A stretch of 64,000 bases of DNA from Gerris lacustris (taxonomy: Eukaryota > Arthropoda > Insecta > Hemiptera > Gerridae): the NCBI GenBank assembly GCA_951217055.1, contig OX578280.1, positions 43,093,882 to 43,157,881 on the forward strand. The letters are read 5' to 3'. A program made the translations under genes and the position numbers. Below are positions 32,703-43,882 of the stretch, one piece after another (within the stretch, counting starts at the first letter, position 1; every line of letters starts with the position of its first letter). Below the pieces are notes generated by a model that ran no database searches, was not told the DNA's origin, and was given only the letters and a program-made list of their open reading frames with translations.

Positions 32703-32951
32703 TAGCCGAGACGAGGTTTACAATTTAAAGTTTAAGTACCAGTATTCATACTCAAATACAACAACTAAAATAATTCTTATTACACACAAATAAACTAAAC
32801 TAGGTAAAACTAGAGTGCATAGAAAAATACGAAATATCACAGGATATCCTTACATTAAAACCCTACATCACTTAATAAAGAAAACTATGTTGCAGAAATA
32901 ATTTGTTGCATTGAAAGACTTCATTACAACATCTAAAACTCACAACTTAAC

Positions 32952-33110
32952 TATAACATTAATTTAAATAAACTAAAACATTAATTTAAATAAACTAAAA
33001 CATTAATTTAAATAAACTAAAACATTAATTTAAATAAACTAAAACATTAATTAAACTATAACATTATCTGAAATAAACTAAATCATTAACTTAAATAAAC
33101 TAAAACATTT
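32952..33110. repeat. 22-bp tandem repeat, ~7 units
   Basis: Units of taaactaaaacattaattta type; the central four are identical and the outer ones diverge. Confidence 0.9.
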
Positions 33111-33359
33111 CATTAATATACCTTTTAAGAACCTATTAAACAAATCCATAATAATAATATGATAATAAACACAAATAAATAAATAGTTAACATAAAAATA
33201 AAATTGTACCTTAATAAATGACGGTAGTTCAGGAAAAGACGAGGGGATATGCCCCGCTCAGCTTCTGACGCTATACTGGACTGGAGAGAAGGAAAGTCGA
33301 AGGAGTAGGGGAGGGTTGTTTACATCCACGTTCCAAGATGTGTTTATGCAAAAACAAAC

Positions 33360-33840
33360 ATATTATTTATTTATCTTTAACTCTTCAAATGAATGTAAAT
33401 AAAACAAACTTAATTATTCAATATTTGTTTATCATTTCTTTATATTTATTTTAAACAATAATATAATATAAGTACACATATAAAATAAACATATTTATAT
33501 ACGATTAGTACAAAATATAAGCATTTTATCTCTGTTTAGATTCATTGCGCATGCTTCTTTATTCCGCACGGATATAAAGAAGAATTCTTCACATTTCGCA
33601 CGATTAGCGTGTTTGTTTACATTTAACAAAACTAATTTGCTGTTTGTTTAATTAAAGTAAGTAAATGTTTTTTTCTGCATTTATTATTAAAAATCTAACA
33701 ATCGTAGATAAAGTACGGTACTGCATTTTGCTTTGCTTGTGTGGTTTTACTACCCTATAGCTGTCGCTCGAGTGCAAACTTCACACTCGCATGCTACTTT
33801 TCCTCACTAGACGCGTAATGTACTATTATTTATCTTTAAC
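33360..33840 (-). repeat. Extra copy of the composite element's terminal region
   Basis: Same orientation as, and directly left of, the right-end copy at 33,890-34,358; both start with 'tttgaagagttaaagataaa' or its complement and include the gtgtttgtttacatttaac word. It retains the tcgctcgagtgcaaac segment that the left end also has. Confidence 0.6.
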
Positions 33841-34016
33841 TCTTCGAATTAATGTAAATAAAACAAATTTTATGTATAAATATAAACATTTTATCTCTGT
33901 TTAGATGCGTAGAAAGTACCTTAACGCACGATTAACGTGTTTGTTTACATTTAACAAAACTAATTTGCATTTGATTAATTAAAGTAACTGTATATCGAGT
34001 TTTTAGTGAAAAACAA

Positions 34017-34142
34017 TGTGATTATGACGAAAATGAGGAGAATAATACTCCTCCTGAAATAATTAATCCGGCACAAAATACAACTAATGAATTAATGTCA
34101 TCTTTATCAAAAGAAAAATACGAACTTACATACAGGAAGTTT
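34017..34142 (+). pseudogene. Coding-like scrap, possibly tyrosine-recombinase N-terminus
   Basis: 42 open codons read CDYDENEENNTPPEIINPAQ, then SLSKEKYELTYRKF. The acidic start followed by 'SKxxYExxYxxF' resembles N-terminal regions of Crypton/YR-type recombinase proteins in insects (recalled pattern, not searched). It ends where the terminal repeat sequence resumes. The homologous stretch in the left arm (31,983-32,100, minus) is interrupted by stops. Confidence 0.3.
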
Positions 34143-34226
34143 ATTATATATTTTTTTCCGTATTTATTATAAAAATCAAACAATCCGACAGCAAGGGTAC
34201 TATCGCTCGGGTGCAAACTCCACACA

Positions 34227-34346
34227 AAATGTTACTTTCTAGACGGGTGCAAAATGTTACTTTCTAGACGGGAGCAAAATATTACTTTCTAGACGGGTGT
34301 AAAATGTTACTTTCTAGACGGGTGCAAAATGTTACTTTCTAGACGC
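34227..34346. repeat. 25-bp tandem repeat, ~5 units
   Basis: Unit gacgggtgcaaaatgttactttcta; expansion of a word that forms the very end of the composite element. Confidence 0.9.
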
Positions 34347-34398
34347 ATAATGTACTATGTATTATTATTCAATATTTGTTTATATTTATTTTAAACAA

Positions 34399-36093
34399 TA
34401 TAATCTGTATATATAAAGAAGCGAGTCTGTGGGTATGTATGTGGGGGTATGTCCTTTATACAAATCTACAGTTCTATTCCGATCTCGATGAAAATTTGCA
34501 CACTTGACCTTCAAAGCAAGGGGAAGGTCACTGTCTACATGAATTTTCGAAATATAATTCTAGGTACCCAGGGGTACGGGGTACAAGTAATGAATATGGA
34601 GTCAAAGTAATGAATAGCCTTCATAATGCATATCGTTGAAAAGCTTTTTAAGTGTAGGTACAGTAATTGATGTTATGTACAGTTTTTTCATATTTTCATT
34701 CAGGAGGGGGGTAAAATGGAATAATCTATATATATAAAGAAGAAAGTCTGTGGGTATGTGTGTATGTCCTTTATACAAATCTACAGTTTTATTCCGATCT
34801 CGATGAAAATGTGCACACTTGACCTTCAAAGCAAGGGGAAAATCAAGGTATACATGATTTTTTGTAATTAAATGTTGTACACAGAGGTACGGGGTACAAG
34901 TAATGAGTGTTATGTACAGTTGTGTCGTATTTTCATTTAGGAGGGGGGTAAAATGGAAAAATATAGCTATATCATATTTGTTCTTTATACAAATCTACAG
35001 TTTTATTCCGATCTCGATGAAAATTTGCACACTTGACCTTCAAAGCAAGGGGAAAATCAAGGTCTACATGAATTTTCGAAGTATAAATTTTGGCACACAG
35101 GGGTACGGGGTACAAATGTCAAAGTAATGGATACCCTTCATGATGCATATATTTGAAAAGTGTTTTAAGAGTACAGTAATTGTTGTTATGTACATTTTTG
35201 TCATATTTTCATTTACAAGGGGGTAAAATGGAAAAATATAGCTATATCTTACATAAAAAGGAGAGTGTCAAACCCTTTTTGATGCATACCGTCGAAAAGC
35301 TCTAAGAGTACAGTAATTCTTATGTACACTAAAAGTCAACCTTTGTGTGTGTGTATATACTCTTTATGAAAATCTACATTTTTTGTCCGATCTCGATGAA
35401 AATTTGCACAGAAGACCTTCAAAGCAGGGGGGGGGGGAGTAGTAGTAGTAGTCTAGTACTTTCTACTAGGACGGGTAGGACGAACCACTTGTTCAAACCT
35501 TGCAATTAGGCCATCACTTAGGCCCTTTTTACGCCCCGCGGTAGAGAGTTCCAGCCACTTCACACATCATACCTCTGCACATAGTACCGCCAAAGCGAGT
35601 ATGATGTGATCAATAGTGAGCCATATAAATCAGAGTGTCACTGCGAGGAATCGAACCCCGTCTCGTTCCACTCGAGATTCAGTGATGGCCGAGCAGACGT
35701 GGTTTAACCCACACGGCTACCCTAGCTCCCCTAGGGGGGGGGGGATCACTGACTACATGAATTTGCGAAATTAAAATTTTTATACACAGGGTACGGGGTG
35801 CAATTAATGAATACGGGGTCAAAGTAATGGAAACTCTTCATGATGCATATCGATGAAAAGCTCTTTAAGAGTACAGTAATTGTTGTTTGTCACATTTTAA
35901 TTTAGGAGGAGGGTAAATTTGGGATATTTGCAAATTATCTTATCAAAGAGGAGGGGGTTATAGAAATACGTGGGAAGGATAGAATCTATATACATTTTCG
36001 CATAGTAAAATAATTTAAATGTTTCTTCATGGTTGTTTATAAACTTATCAAATTAAAATAACACTCCGTAGAGAAGCACGGGTATCCAGCTAG
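34399..36093 (+). mobile_element. Helitron-like non-autonomous repeat region
   Basis: Two left-end-like starts, tatatataaagaag followed by 'gtctgtgggtatgt', occur at about 34,399 and 34,727. A block (acagtttattccgatctcgatgaaaa, gaccttcaaagcaaggggaa, ggtacggggtacaa, aggggggtaaaatgga in order) recurs about five times. The region ends agcacgggtatccagctag then T, a CTAG end as in Helitrons. A SINE interrupts it at 35,440-35,735. A further block copy sits at 37,480-37,625. Non-coding. Confidence 0.5.
35440..35735 (-). repeat. tRNA-derived SINE, copy 2
   Basis: Reverse orientation. Minus strand shows box A-like TAGCCGTGTGGG, box B-like GGGTTCGATTCCTCGC about 50 bp on, the family body (CTTTGGCGGTACTATGTG, GAAGTGGCTGGAACTCTCTAC) and a (CTA)n tail. 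This is the copy with the clearest tRNA head. Confidence 0.8.
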
Positions 36094-36703
36094 TATAAGT
36101 ATAATAGTCCAGGAGCCAGGTAGATTTACCTGGAAAGTATTTTGAACTTAATGGAATTTTTACAGGTAACTCAGAGGTCCTCTGGGATTCCAATGCTGAG
36201 TTTTCGACCTCGTGGCCCTTGTGCTAACTTGGGGAGGGGGGAAAAACCCCAATTTTTCCGCCAATGTTTTGGTTTTTCGCCTCTAGCTCGAAAACTACGC
36301 GTCAAACAAAAAAACTTTACCAGTACAATATTAAAGAGCATCAAATTTCCTATAACAATCACTGGTCATACGACTATTTTCACCCATTAGGTACTGTGAT
36401 ACAGCATTGTGAAAAAATGCCATATTTTAAAAAAGGTGGATTTTAGCGGAAAAAGCGTGTTTTTGGGCTTATAAAATAGGTTTATCATCATAAATTGAGT
36501 ATTCAACATTTCTATGTATACCATAATAATATGTAACCCCCAGTAAACCCCTCCCTCTTCACTGCCCTCTCCCCGCCCCCTCCCCCCAGAAACAAATTTG
36601 ATGACGAATAATGTGCGTGACTTATTGATTACGTAGGTAAAGAAGTTCTATCATTCCCTCAAAATTTTTGACTTTTTATCTTTTAATAAAATTAAAATAT
36701 CAA

Positions 36704-38208
36704 TAGTCCAGGAAATGAAGCACTTTGGCTCGCAATTCTTTCGTCATACATCGATTTACTTGAAAATTTGACAGTAGGTTGAGAATAGTCCAAGCATCAA
36801 AATCTATATCATCAACATTGTCATTGCTATTACCCTGGGGGTGGTTGCCACCCCATCTCGGGGGTTGAAATTTTTTATTTTATTTTAACCACAGGAATCG
36901 ATGGAAAAGCTAATTCTAAGTCAAAAATGATCTATACATTTTTTTGTTTAAATTAATATTTTTCGAGTTATTCGCGATTGAAAGTAAAAGTTGTTCGACC
37001 TTTTTGATCGGTTTTTCGCGAATAACTCGAAAAATATGCATTTTATCAAACAAACAGTATGAACAAAATTGTAGCCTATATAAAATGAAAGAAAATCCTT
37101 ATTTTATAAATCATGTACGACCAATACGGACTTACCTACGGCTTGTTAATTGTTGGCTTTTGTTCGTCAAATGCTAAATTTGAGAGATTCAGAGTCAAAT
37201 TGCGATAAAACTGTGCATTTTACGAGGAAAACTTATAGACGTTTTTTTAAAGTAGACAAAAAGAGCTTTCATTTAAAAAAAATAGAAGTCGATAGCATCA
37301 AAATTAAGCGAGTTACGATGAAAATAAAGTTAGTCCCTACATTTTTCTACGAAAAAATCAGTGAAAACAACCCCCTAATTACCACCCTAATTGAAATTGA
37401 TCTTCGTCCTTCTACGGTTTTGCGTGGATCACATGGGACACATGAGAACAGCTTAACTCCAACTTTTCGGGAATATCCAGACGGCGGGGTACGGGGTACA
37501 AAAGTCAAAATAGTATAAATCCTTTATGATGAATGTCGTTGGATAGCTCTTTAAGAGAGCAGTAATTGTTGTTATAATCACTTGTCATATTTTCATTTAA
37601 GAGGGGGATAAAATGGAAAAACAGGAATAAATGGTTTTAGCTAAGAATTACAAATATTATTATTTCAGATCCGATATGAATGAAAATTGGTATACGTGCT
37701 TTATTTGATGTCAGAAAAAAGAATATGAAATAATTTGTGTGCATTTAGTACTTTGGGTGTAAATCGTTGTAAGGGGTGGTTTTTAAGGATTGAAAAATTG
37801 CAAAATAATGAAATTGGTAATATTTTAAGCAACAACATTCTTAAATTAAGTCGATATGATAAATTAATAATTTATTTAAGGATAAATATTTTTTTTGTAC
37901 ATTAAGGATTAACAAGGGTTGTTTTTCAAGGGTTGAAATATTTTTAAATTGTGTTCCAAAGTATAAAACAATCATTATTCAACTAATCCAAACGAAATTT
38001 CACCCACCCTAAGCTTTAAAATGTTACTTTATACGTTTTGATAATTGGGGGTAGTTTTTACCCCTAAAAAATAAACAGCGCCCATCGGCATAATATAGAT
38101 TTTGAAGTAGGAGGGTAAGAGGAGCCTAATTCCAAAATTTTGTGGAAATCGATGAAGGACCAACCAGTTGCGAGGTTTTGCCATTTTTGAGCATTATTTA
38201 CTGGACTA
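36704..38208. mobile_element. Nested TAGTCCAG-ended element
   Basis: Starts TAGTCCAGGAAATGAAGC and ends ATTTACTGGACTA; only the first 15-20 bp are inverted, with mismatches. Contains the phrases 'cgcgaataactcgaaaaatatgcatttta' (as an internal inverted pair at 36,958-37,040) and a Helitron-like block at 37,480-37,625. No coding sequence; flanks CAA/CCA do not give an exact duplication. Confidence 0.5.
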
Positions 38209-38338
38209 CCAAGTACCAAGCACAGTTCAGTTATTGGTATTGGTCTCTTCCCCTCGCAGAGTGTTGTGCCCCGTATATTTATTATTTTATATTGAACATT
38301 ATTTTAGTGTATCCATTATTTGGTCTAATTTTCTGCAG

Positions 38339-38422
38339 AAGAACATAAGAACAGAAGAAGGCATGGACGAAGATGGGGTTGACGAGTCGCTTATCGAAGA
38401 GACTCACGAAGATTTAGTTTAA
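38339..38422 (+). pseudogene. Possible last exon of a transposon gene (acidic tail)
   Basis: After a pyrimidine-rich acceptor ttctaattttctgcag... (tctaattttctgcag), 27 codons read KNIRTEEGMDEDGVDESLIE and end in LV and a stop. The composition is highly acidic and unlike surrounding random frames. Acidic C-termini also end the cysteine-rich frame in copy 1, so this may be the equivalent last exon of the autonomous relative of copy 2. No other coding piece of that gene remains here. Confidence 0.35.
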
Positions 38423-39228
38423 TGTTCATTTTTTGTTTATTATTTTCATATTATTTTTATTATTATGTAGCATAATTATAGATAACTTGCTTACCTACGT
38501 AATCAATAAGTTACGCACATTATTATCACTTCTCAACATTGCTTTGGTTTTTCAATTTAAAAATAAAATTAAGGCCTCCGTTTGAACGGGGCCTGAGGTG
38601 GACCGCCCTCAGTTCCCCTGCCTTCGGTACGCTACTGATCAGCGGATCCTTTCCCCCTCCCCTCTACCCTAAAGTAAGATTGATGATAGCATCATGTTGA
38701 ATGTTTCAGGGAAGAAGAGGTTTTATTTAACTTATTTTTTTAATTTGGTTCTGGGGGGGGGAGAGGGCAGTGAGGGGGGAGGGGGTTACATATTATTATG
38801 GTATACATAAACATGTTGAATACTCAATTTATGATGATAAATCTATTTTATAAGCCCAAAAACACGCATTTTTCCGCAAAAATCCACCTTTTTTAAAATT
38901 TGGCATTTTTTCAAAATGCTGTATCTCAGTACCAAATGGGTGAAAACAGTCGTATGACCAGTGATTTTTATAGGAAATTTGATGCTCTTTAACTTTGTAC
39001 CAATAAAGTTTTTTTGTTTGACGCGTAGTTTTCGAGCTAGAGGCGAAAAACCAAAACATTGGCGGAAAAATTGGGGTTTTTCCCCCCTCCCCAAGTTAGC
39101 ACAAGGGCCACGAGGTCGAAAACTTAGCATTGGCATCCCAGAGGACCTCTGAGTTACCTGTAAAAATTCCATTAAGTTCAAAATACTTTCCAGCTCGACC
39201 TGGTTTTTTCGACCTGGCTCCTGGACTA

Positions 39229-41198
39229 TAAAGTAAACATATATAAAATAGACTAATTAAAACCATTATTTATAGTTAAAAAAGTAAATAAGAAGATTTT
39301 TTTTTTTTTTTTATAAATACTACATTTTCTCAGTAAAAAGGGCAAATAAATAGAATTATAAATACTCGATTTAAAAAGCATTAGTGTAGGATTTTAGCGC
39401 CCTAATCAGAAATTAAATCGTAAAATAATTGCGGACACCATAAGAGCTCAAAGTCAAAAATAAAAAAAAATAAAAAAATGTAGCTCAATCTAAGGTAGAA
39501 CCGATAAAGATACGACAAAAAGTCATAGGACCAAAGTTTATTCTTTTAAAATCAGTTACCACTGGTGTAATCTGTTTTTAGATGCCATTTACCGTTTAGC
39601 CGCAATAAGCCTCCAAAAAACTTTAAAGGGCACTTCTTTAGACTGTTACTCCCCCAATAAAAAAAACAGAGGGTAGTAACAATCTAAAGAAGTACCCTTT
39701 GAAGTTTCGTCCGCCATTTTTCCAAATATAAATGGCCACTATCTTAAAGATGACGGATTGCTAATCTGTTTCTTAGTACCTAGGTGGTAAGGGGAAATTC
39801 TCCATGCAAATTGCAGGCCTCCAGCTATTGACGTTCTGGAGATACGGAGATGGATAAATGATTAAGTGGTATTTAGCTTTTATTGTATAGATAAAGAATC
39901 ACTAAGCTAATCAAATTTTGTACTTAATGATGTTTTACTTTAACGATACATTATTGTTTCATTTATTTAATTCCCTTCCCATCATTAAATCTTTTAAAAT
40001 TATTTTGTTGTTTTTTTACATAAAAAAGTATCCATTTCGCAATATTTAATGTGCGTAGGTTTAAATTTATAGGGGACTAAAAATGTGCTAATATTGGGCT
40101 ACTATAAAAATTTAGAAATTTAAGGTAGAATCGGATATGTTGGTTCGCAAACATGTTAAACGACTGACCGGCAGACAAAGATACGGGACCAAAATTGTTC
40201 CCTAACGGAATTTTTAATTCAGAGACAAAAAAATGTTTTTTCTTCAGAACGATCGTAATGCTTCCCCTCAGCTTCGGTAAGCTTGGATAATAAAATTTGC
40301 TTTAAAATTTCTGGCGTTTGGTAGCAATATATTTAGAAATTTTATATTCAGTTTTACCTCTAGAGAACAAATATATAATTTTTTAGAAATATTTTTTTTA
40401 AAAAATGAACACAACAGTCTAGATGAATATTTGTTTGAGGTCAGACTGATTAGAGTTATCTCTATGTGAGTCCAGTAATTGAATAAAACAGGAGTAATTA
40501 GAGACATTCTGCCAATAGGCTTTCTATAAATCGAAAAAAAAAAAAAATAAATTCCTTTTAAATGATAAACGAATAATCGAGATTGTGATGGAATTTGAAT
40601 AAAAAAAAATATATTTTAACGAATCATAATATTTTAATGGAAACTATATATAAAAGGAGAAAAAAAGTGTTACATAATTATAATTATTTCTTAAACTAGT
40701 AAGGCAAAGCTTGATAAATCCAAAAAAAGCTTGAAATTCCAAAAGAAAGTCATGATCAAAACAAGAAGTCATCATCAAAATATTAGTCATGTTGATTTAT
40801 TAGTCATGCATTGAATATTATGAGCTAATAGTGGTTGAAAGCCTGCTTTGTGCATTGATAAACTTAATTTTAGTGGAGAGAGGCGTCTTTATTCCTAAAA
40901 TTATAAAACATGTTCGGCAAGTTTATATTACCATTTGTAAATAATATTTTATGTAATTTATTCTTTATATACAGTTCCTAGGGTTTATTTTTATTATAAC
41001 TAATATTTAATTAAAAATTTAATTTTTTATCTTGTTTTATAGTCTGATTTTATAATGATAGATTTAAAAAAAATTATTGCGTCGATATAAAGACATATCG
41101 ATAGTGTTTTTGTTTGAAAACATTGATATCACTTCCAGGACTATATTATACTTGTGTATAGTAGCTATACATACCAATAAAGGGTTGTTATCTTCGAC
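39229..41198. other. No gene; one repeat fragment
   Basis: 39,600-39,720 contains an imperfect inverted pair (actttaaagggcacttctttagactgttac against gtaacaatctaaagaagtaccctttgaag, arms about 30 bp) flanking 30 bases, a small hairpin. 40,140-40,290 is a reverse GCTTACCG-family fragment (agcttcggtaagcttgg). The rest is AT-rich. Confidence 0.45.
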
Positions 41199-41228
41199 AA
41201 TAATAATAATAATAATAATAATAATAAT
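41199..41228. repeat. (TAA)n microsatellite
   Basis: Nine to ten AAT/TAA triplets. Confidence 0.9.
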
Positions 41229-41263
41229 CTAGAGTGCAACTGCCTATCGAAGGCTTAGATCTG

Positions 41264-41265
<2 letters not shown>

Positions 41266-41351
<86 letters not shown>
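41266..41351. repeat. (TA)n microsatellite, ~86 bp
   Basis: Pure TA tract 38 bp after the (TAA)n run. Confidence 0.97.
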
Positions 41352-41352
<1 letters not shown>

Positions 41353-41744
41353 TGGACTATATTATTGGGACATTTTTAATTTTATACTTTGTACATTCAA
41401 AATTGAGGTAAATCAAGACCACGCTTCGCTGTCCCTAATTCAGGTATAGTTAGAAATTAAATTTGGAAAAAATACATATCACTGCGTTTACTGTTATACC
41501 TACTTTGTTAATATACATTGAGTGAATTCCAAACGTCTTCTAACCAGAAACCTCAGTCATTTATTTCCCTTAAGTTTATTTTGTGTTAGAATAAAAACTA
41601 ATTACAAATTGAAAAAAATCAGTCCGATGTAACTCGTACTAAATTTTTCATAATATATACGAATACGTAATTACTCGGTCTTGTGTATTCCAGTTGAGTT
41701 GTTTCAAATATTCTTGGTTACATTTAATTATTATTGAACAATTT

Positions 41745-42280
41745 ATCAAAATTCTGCCAAAAAAATAACTCTTTTCCGGCGGGGAAACGAACCCAGCCAG
41801 GTTGATAATAAATGATTATTATTGTAGGTGGATTTGACATACAATGATGCTTTGTGAAACAATGATACCTATTGAAATAGATGATGTAACAGAAAACAAA
41901 AACGTTGAACCAGGAAAAGTCCAATATTAATTTATGATAGACGAAATGGATAATGAGATACTTTTAAGTTAAATTAATATAAAGAAGGAATATTATAATG
42001 TATGTAACTTATGTTTTTAAAAAAAAAAAAAAATGTTGTATATAGGCTTGAGAATGACTGGCAGGGTCGAAACGTTAACGACACCTAAACTAATGTTGTT
42101 TTTTTACCCGAACAAGGATCCACCTACAAGATAAGAATATTTTATCAAAATTCAGCCAAAAACTCCTTCCCGGCGGGAAATCGAACCCAGCCACTCGCCG
42201 TCCAAATTTTAAAACAATTTACGCTCACCGAATCTACACAGGTGGATTTTATAACAAAAAAAAAAAAAAAAAAAAAAAAT
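41745..42280. repeat. Pair of tRNA-like repeat copies
   Basis: 'ttatcaaaattc.gccaaaaa...ctt.ccggcgggaaa' plus 'cgaacccagcca' occurs at 41,743-41,800 and again at 42,145-42,200, each followed by 'aggtggattt' 35-100 bp later. On the minus strand this reads TGGCTGGGTTCGATTTCCCGCCGG, a box B context, so both are tRNA-derived repeat ends. The second is followed by a 25-base A-run at 42,257-42,281. Between them is 'gcttgagaatgactggcagggtcgaaacgttaacg', of unknown nature. Confidence 0.5.
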
Positions 42281-42289
42281 TGAACTCAA

Positions 42290-43015
42290 AAAGGTGTATC
42301 TATACAGCTATATTTATACAGCTGACGACAAAGCAGTCCTTTCCGTAAATCCAGATCCCAACCATGCCTCCTATTTTCTTTAAGAACACCTTCAATCTAT
42401 TGAGAACTGGTCCAAAAAATTGCGTATCAAGTTTAACAGAGGCAATAGTGTACATGTCACGTTTACTCTGCGAAGAGCTACTTGCCCTCCAGTATATTTA
42501 TATAATCATCCACTTCCAGTTTCGAATCAAGTGCGATACTTAGGACTTCACCTAGACCGAAGACTAACCTGGAACTTACATACCATACTAAAAAGGACGG
42601 ACATGAAAAGACGGTACAAGATTTTACTCAGACTTTTGGACAACAGATTTAATTGATCACTAACTAACAAACGGACCATCTATAATCTTATTATAAAACC
42701 TATTTGGACATACGGACTCGAACTGTGGGGATTGACCAAGCCATCAAATTCATATAAGATCCAATCCCTGCAATCCTTGATCCTACGAAAAATATGTAAT
42801 GCTCCCTCCTACGTGGCCAACCGTATAATACATAACGATCTAAATGTTCCCTATGTCCATATCCTAGCCTCATCTCGTTACAAGACCTTCCACACCAAGC
42901 TCTTCCACCATCCTAATCCTCTTGTCCAAAACCCATCCTCTCTTCATACCCCTGGCAATCCGAGGCGACGCCTAAAGAGAAAATGGCCCCGCGACCATCT
43001 AAGAGACTAATATTA
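42290..43015 (+). pseudogene. Jockey-like LINE, C-terminal part of RT ORF
   Basis: A 5'-truncated frame starting around the RT active-site box, here TADD (normally F/YADD), followed by VHVTFTLRR, VRYLGLHLDRRLTW, LIIKPIWTYGLELWG and a basic end. These blocks are characteristic of Jockey-clade reverse transcriptases (thumb and C-terminal region). Two in-frame stops interrupt it: TAA near 42,381 and TGA at 42,654-42,656; otherwise the frame is continuous, so decay is modest. A 3' UTR follows to about 43,126 and, beyond a MITE, to an A-rich end at 43,870-43,882. Confidence 0.85.
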
Positions 43016-43126
43016 TTGTAATCCAAATTATTGGAGTCCCACCACTGAGTGGAATCTCTTAATCTGTTATGTGACTGTGCTGTATATGCCGTATGCGAAC
43101 AAGCTGCTTGTTATAATTAATTTTTA

Positions 43127-43850
43127 GGGTCCGTAGGCAAAACCAAGGACCCTTATATTTTCCTGCGTGTGTCTGTCCGTCCGTCCTCTCGCGTGCTCTC
43201 ACGGCTACACCTTTCGTCTGATCACTTTGAAATTTGGCATGTATGTGTCTTGTACCTGCTCAAATATTTTAAAAATATAGCGACTTAAAAAACATATTTT
43301 TCAAAAAAATTAGGGTAACAAAACTTAAGGGTTAAATTTTGTTAATTTTTTTTTCGACACCGTGAGGGGTGACATATGAAAAGGTACGTCGAGCTTATTA
43401 CAAAAATATATAATTCTTTGGTTATAACTTTGATAGAGCGAGCGTAGGCGAGTTTGAAGCGGGTTTGAAACGTGTCCCCCTCTTCTATCTCGCTTATGTG
43501 AAGTGCAAAAAATCTGAAAAAATTCCTGAACATTCTTCGACCAAAAGTAAAGATACCACTTTTTGGAAATTTCGAGAAAAACTTTTTTTTATTTTTTATT
43601 GACAAAATAGTTTTTTTTTTTATAATTATGGTCTTTTCGATGTATTTATATGGTTGTAGTTCGGTTCAGTGGCAAAAAAATACTTTATCAGAGTGTGTTT
43701 TGAGAATATCAGACCCTTAAAATGGTTCAAAGTAAGCTTTTTAGCATTTTAAAAAAACACTGTTTATACACTTTACAGTTAAACACTATATAGTGTGGCC
43801 TACGGACCCTCGCTGTGTGCTGACTAGCACACACTTGACCTGTTTATTAT
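43127..43850. mobile_element. ~720-bp MITE in the Jockey 3' UTR
   Basis: Left AGGGTCCGTAGGC and, in reverse, GCCTACGGACCCT at 43,798-43,811. Past this lies a stable hairpin TGTGTGCT GACT AGCACACA (43,814-43,833) and 'cttgacctgttt'. The internal text (gtctgtccgtccgtcc, 'tcacggctacacc') is of the kind found in a widespread insect repeat that ends '...gactcgcacttggccggtttt'. Non-coding. Confidence 0.6.
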
Positions 43851-43882
43851 AGTTGTAGCTAAATAATAAACGATAAAAAAAA

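Larger units (their letters stand above)
28754..34358. mobile_element. Composite inverted-repeat element (outer shell of a nested set)
   Basis: The left end (atagtacataacgcg at about 28,755) is mirrored at the right end (cgcataatgtactat at about 34,344-34,358). The left arm is 28,754-28,970 continued at 31,983-32,340, split by the TAGTCCAG element. It aligns in reverse with 33,890-34,358 and, partly, with a further copy at 33,360-33,840. Landmarks on all copies: gtgtggagtttgcac, 'tcgctcgagtgcaaact' or its complement, 'ttttgttaaatgtaaacaaac', 'tcgtgcgttaagg'. The right arm contains a coding-like scrap at 34,017-34,142. Class uncertain; three terminal copies, two of them in tandem and one inverted, are unusual for a simple DNA transposon. 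Confidence 0.6.
36105..39228. mobile_element. TAGTCCAG-family DNA transposon, copy 2
   Basis: Starts TAGTCCAGGAGCC and ends GGCTCCTGGACTA, flanked by TAA on both sides (36,102-36,104; 39,229-39,231), again a 3-bp duplication. Arms of about 500 bp: 36,105-36,655 and, in reverse, 38,485-38,527 plus 38,735-39,228. Its arms share layout with copy 1: a G/C-run about 125 bp in, followed by 'ttttggtttttcgcc...cgaaaactacgcgtc' where copy 1 has 'tttttggcgttta...gaaaacggtacgtcgc'. The sequence differs enough that it is a separate subfamily. A third TAGTCCAG element is nested inside. Confidence 0.85.

Noticed and set aside
32952..33110. CRISPR array
   Set aside because: Repeats are contiguous without unique spacers, in a eukaryotic context; ordinary minisatellite.
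36142..39181. Matching open frames of 60-112 codons in both arms of TAGTCCAG copy 2
   Set aside because: They are low-complexity readings of the TIR present on both strands; no domain, and both strands are equally open.
41990..42075. Hammerhead-like ribozyme (gaatgactggcagggtcgaaacg)
   Set aside because: Contains a GAAA-CG word but lacks the CUGAUGA core and proper stems; too weak to call.
23500..42656. Reassignment of UGA to tryptophan, suggested by in-frame TGA in three retroelements
   Set aside because: TGG is used normally throughout the same frames, and the stops in the Jockey and LTR elements fit ordinary decay (TGG to TGA at one site).
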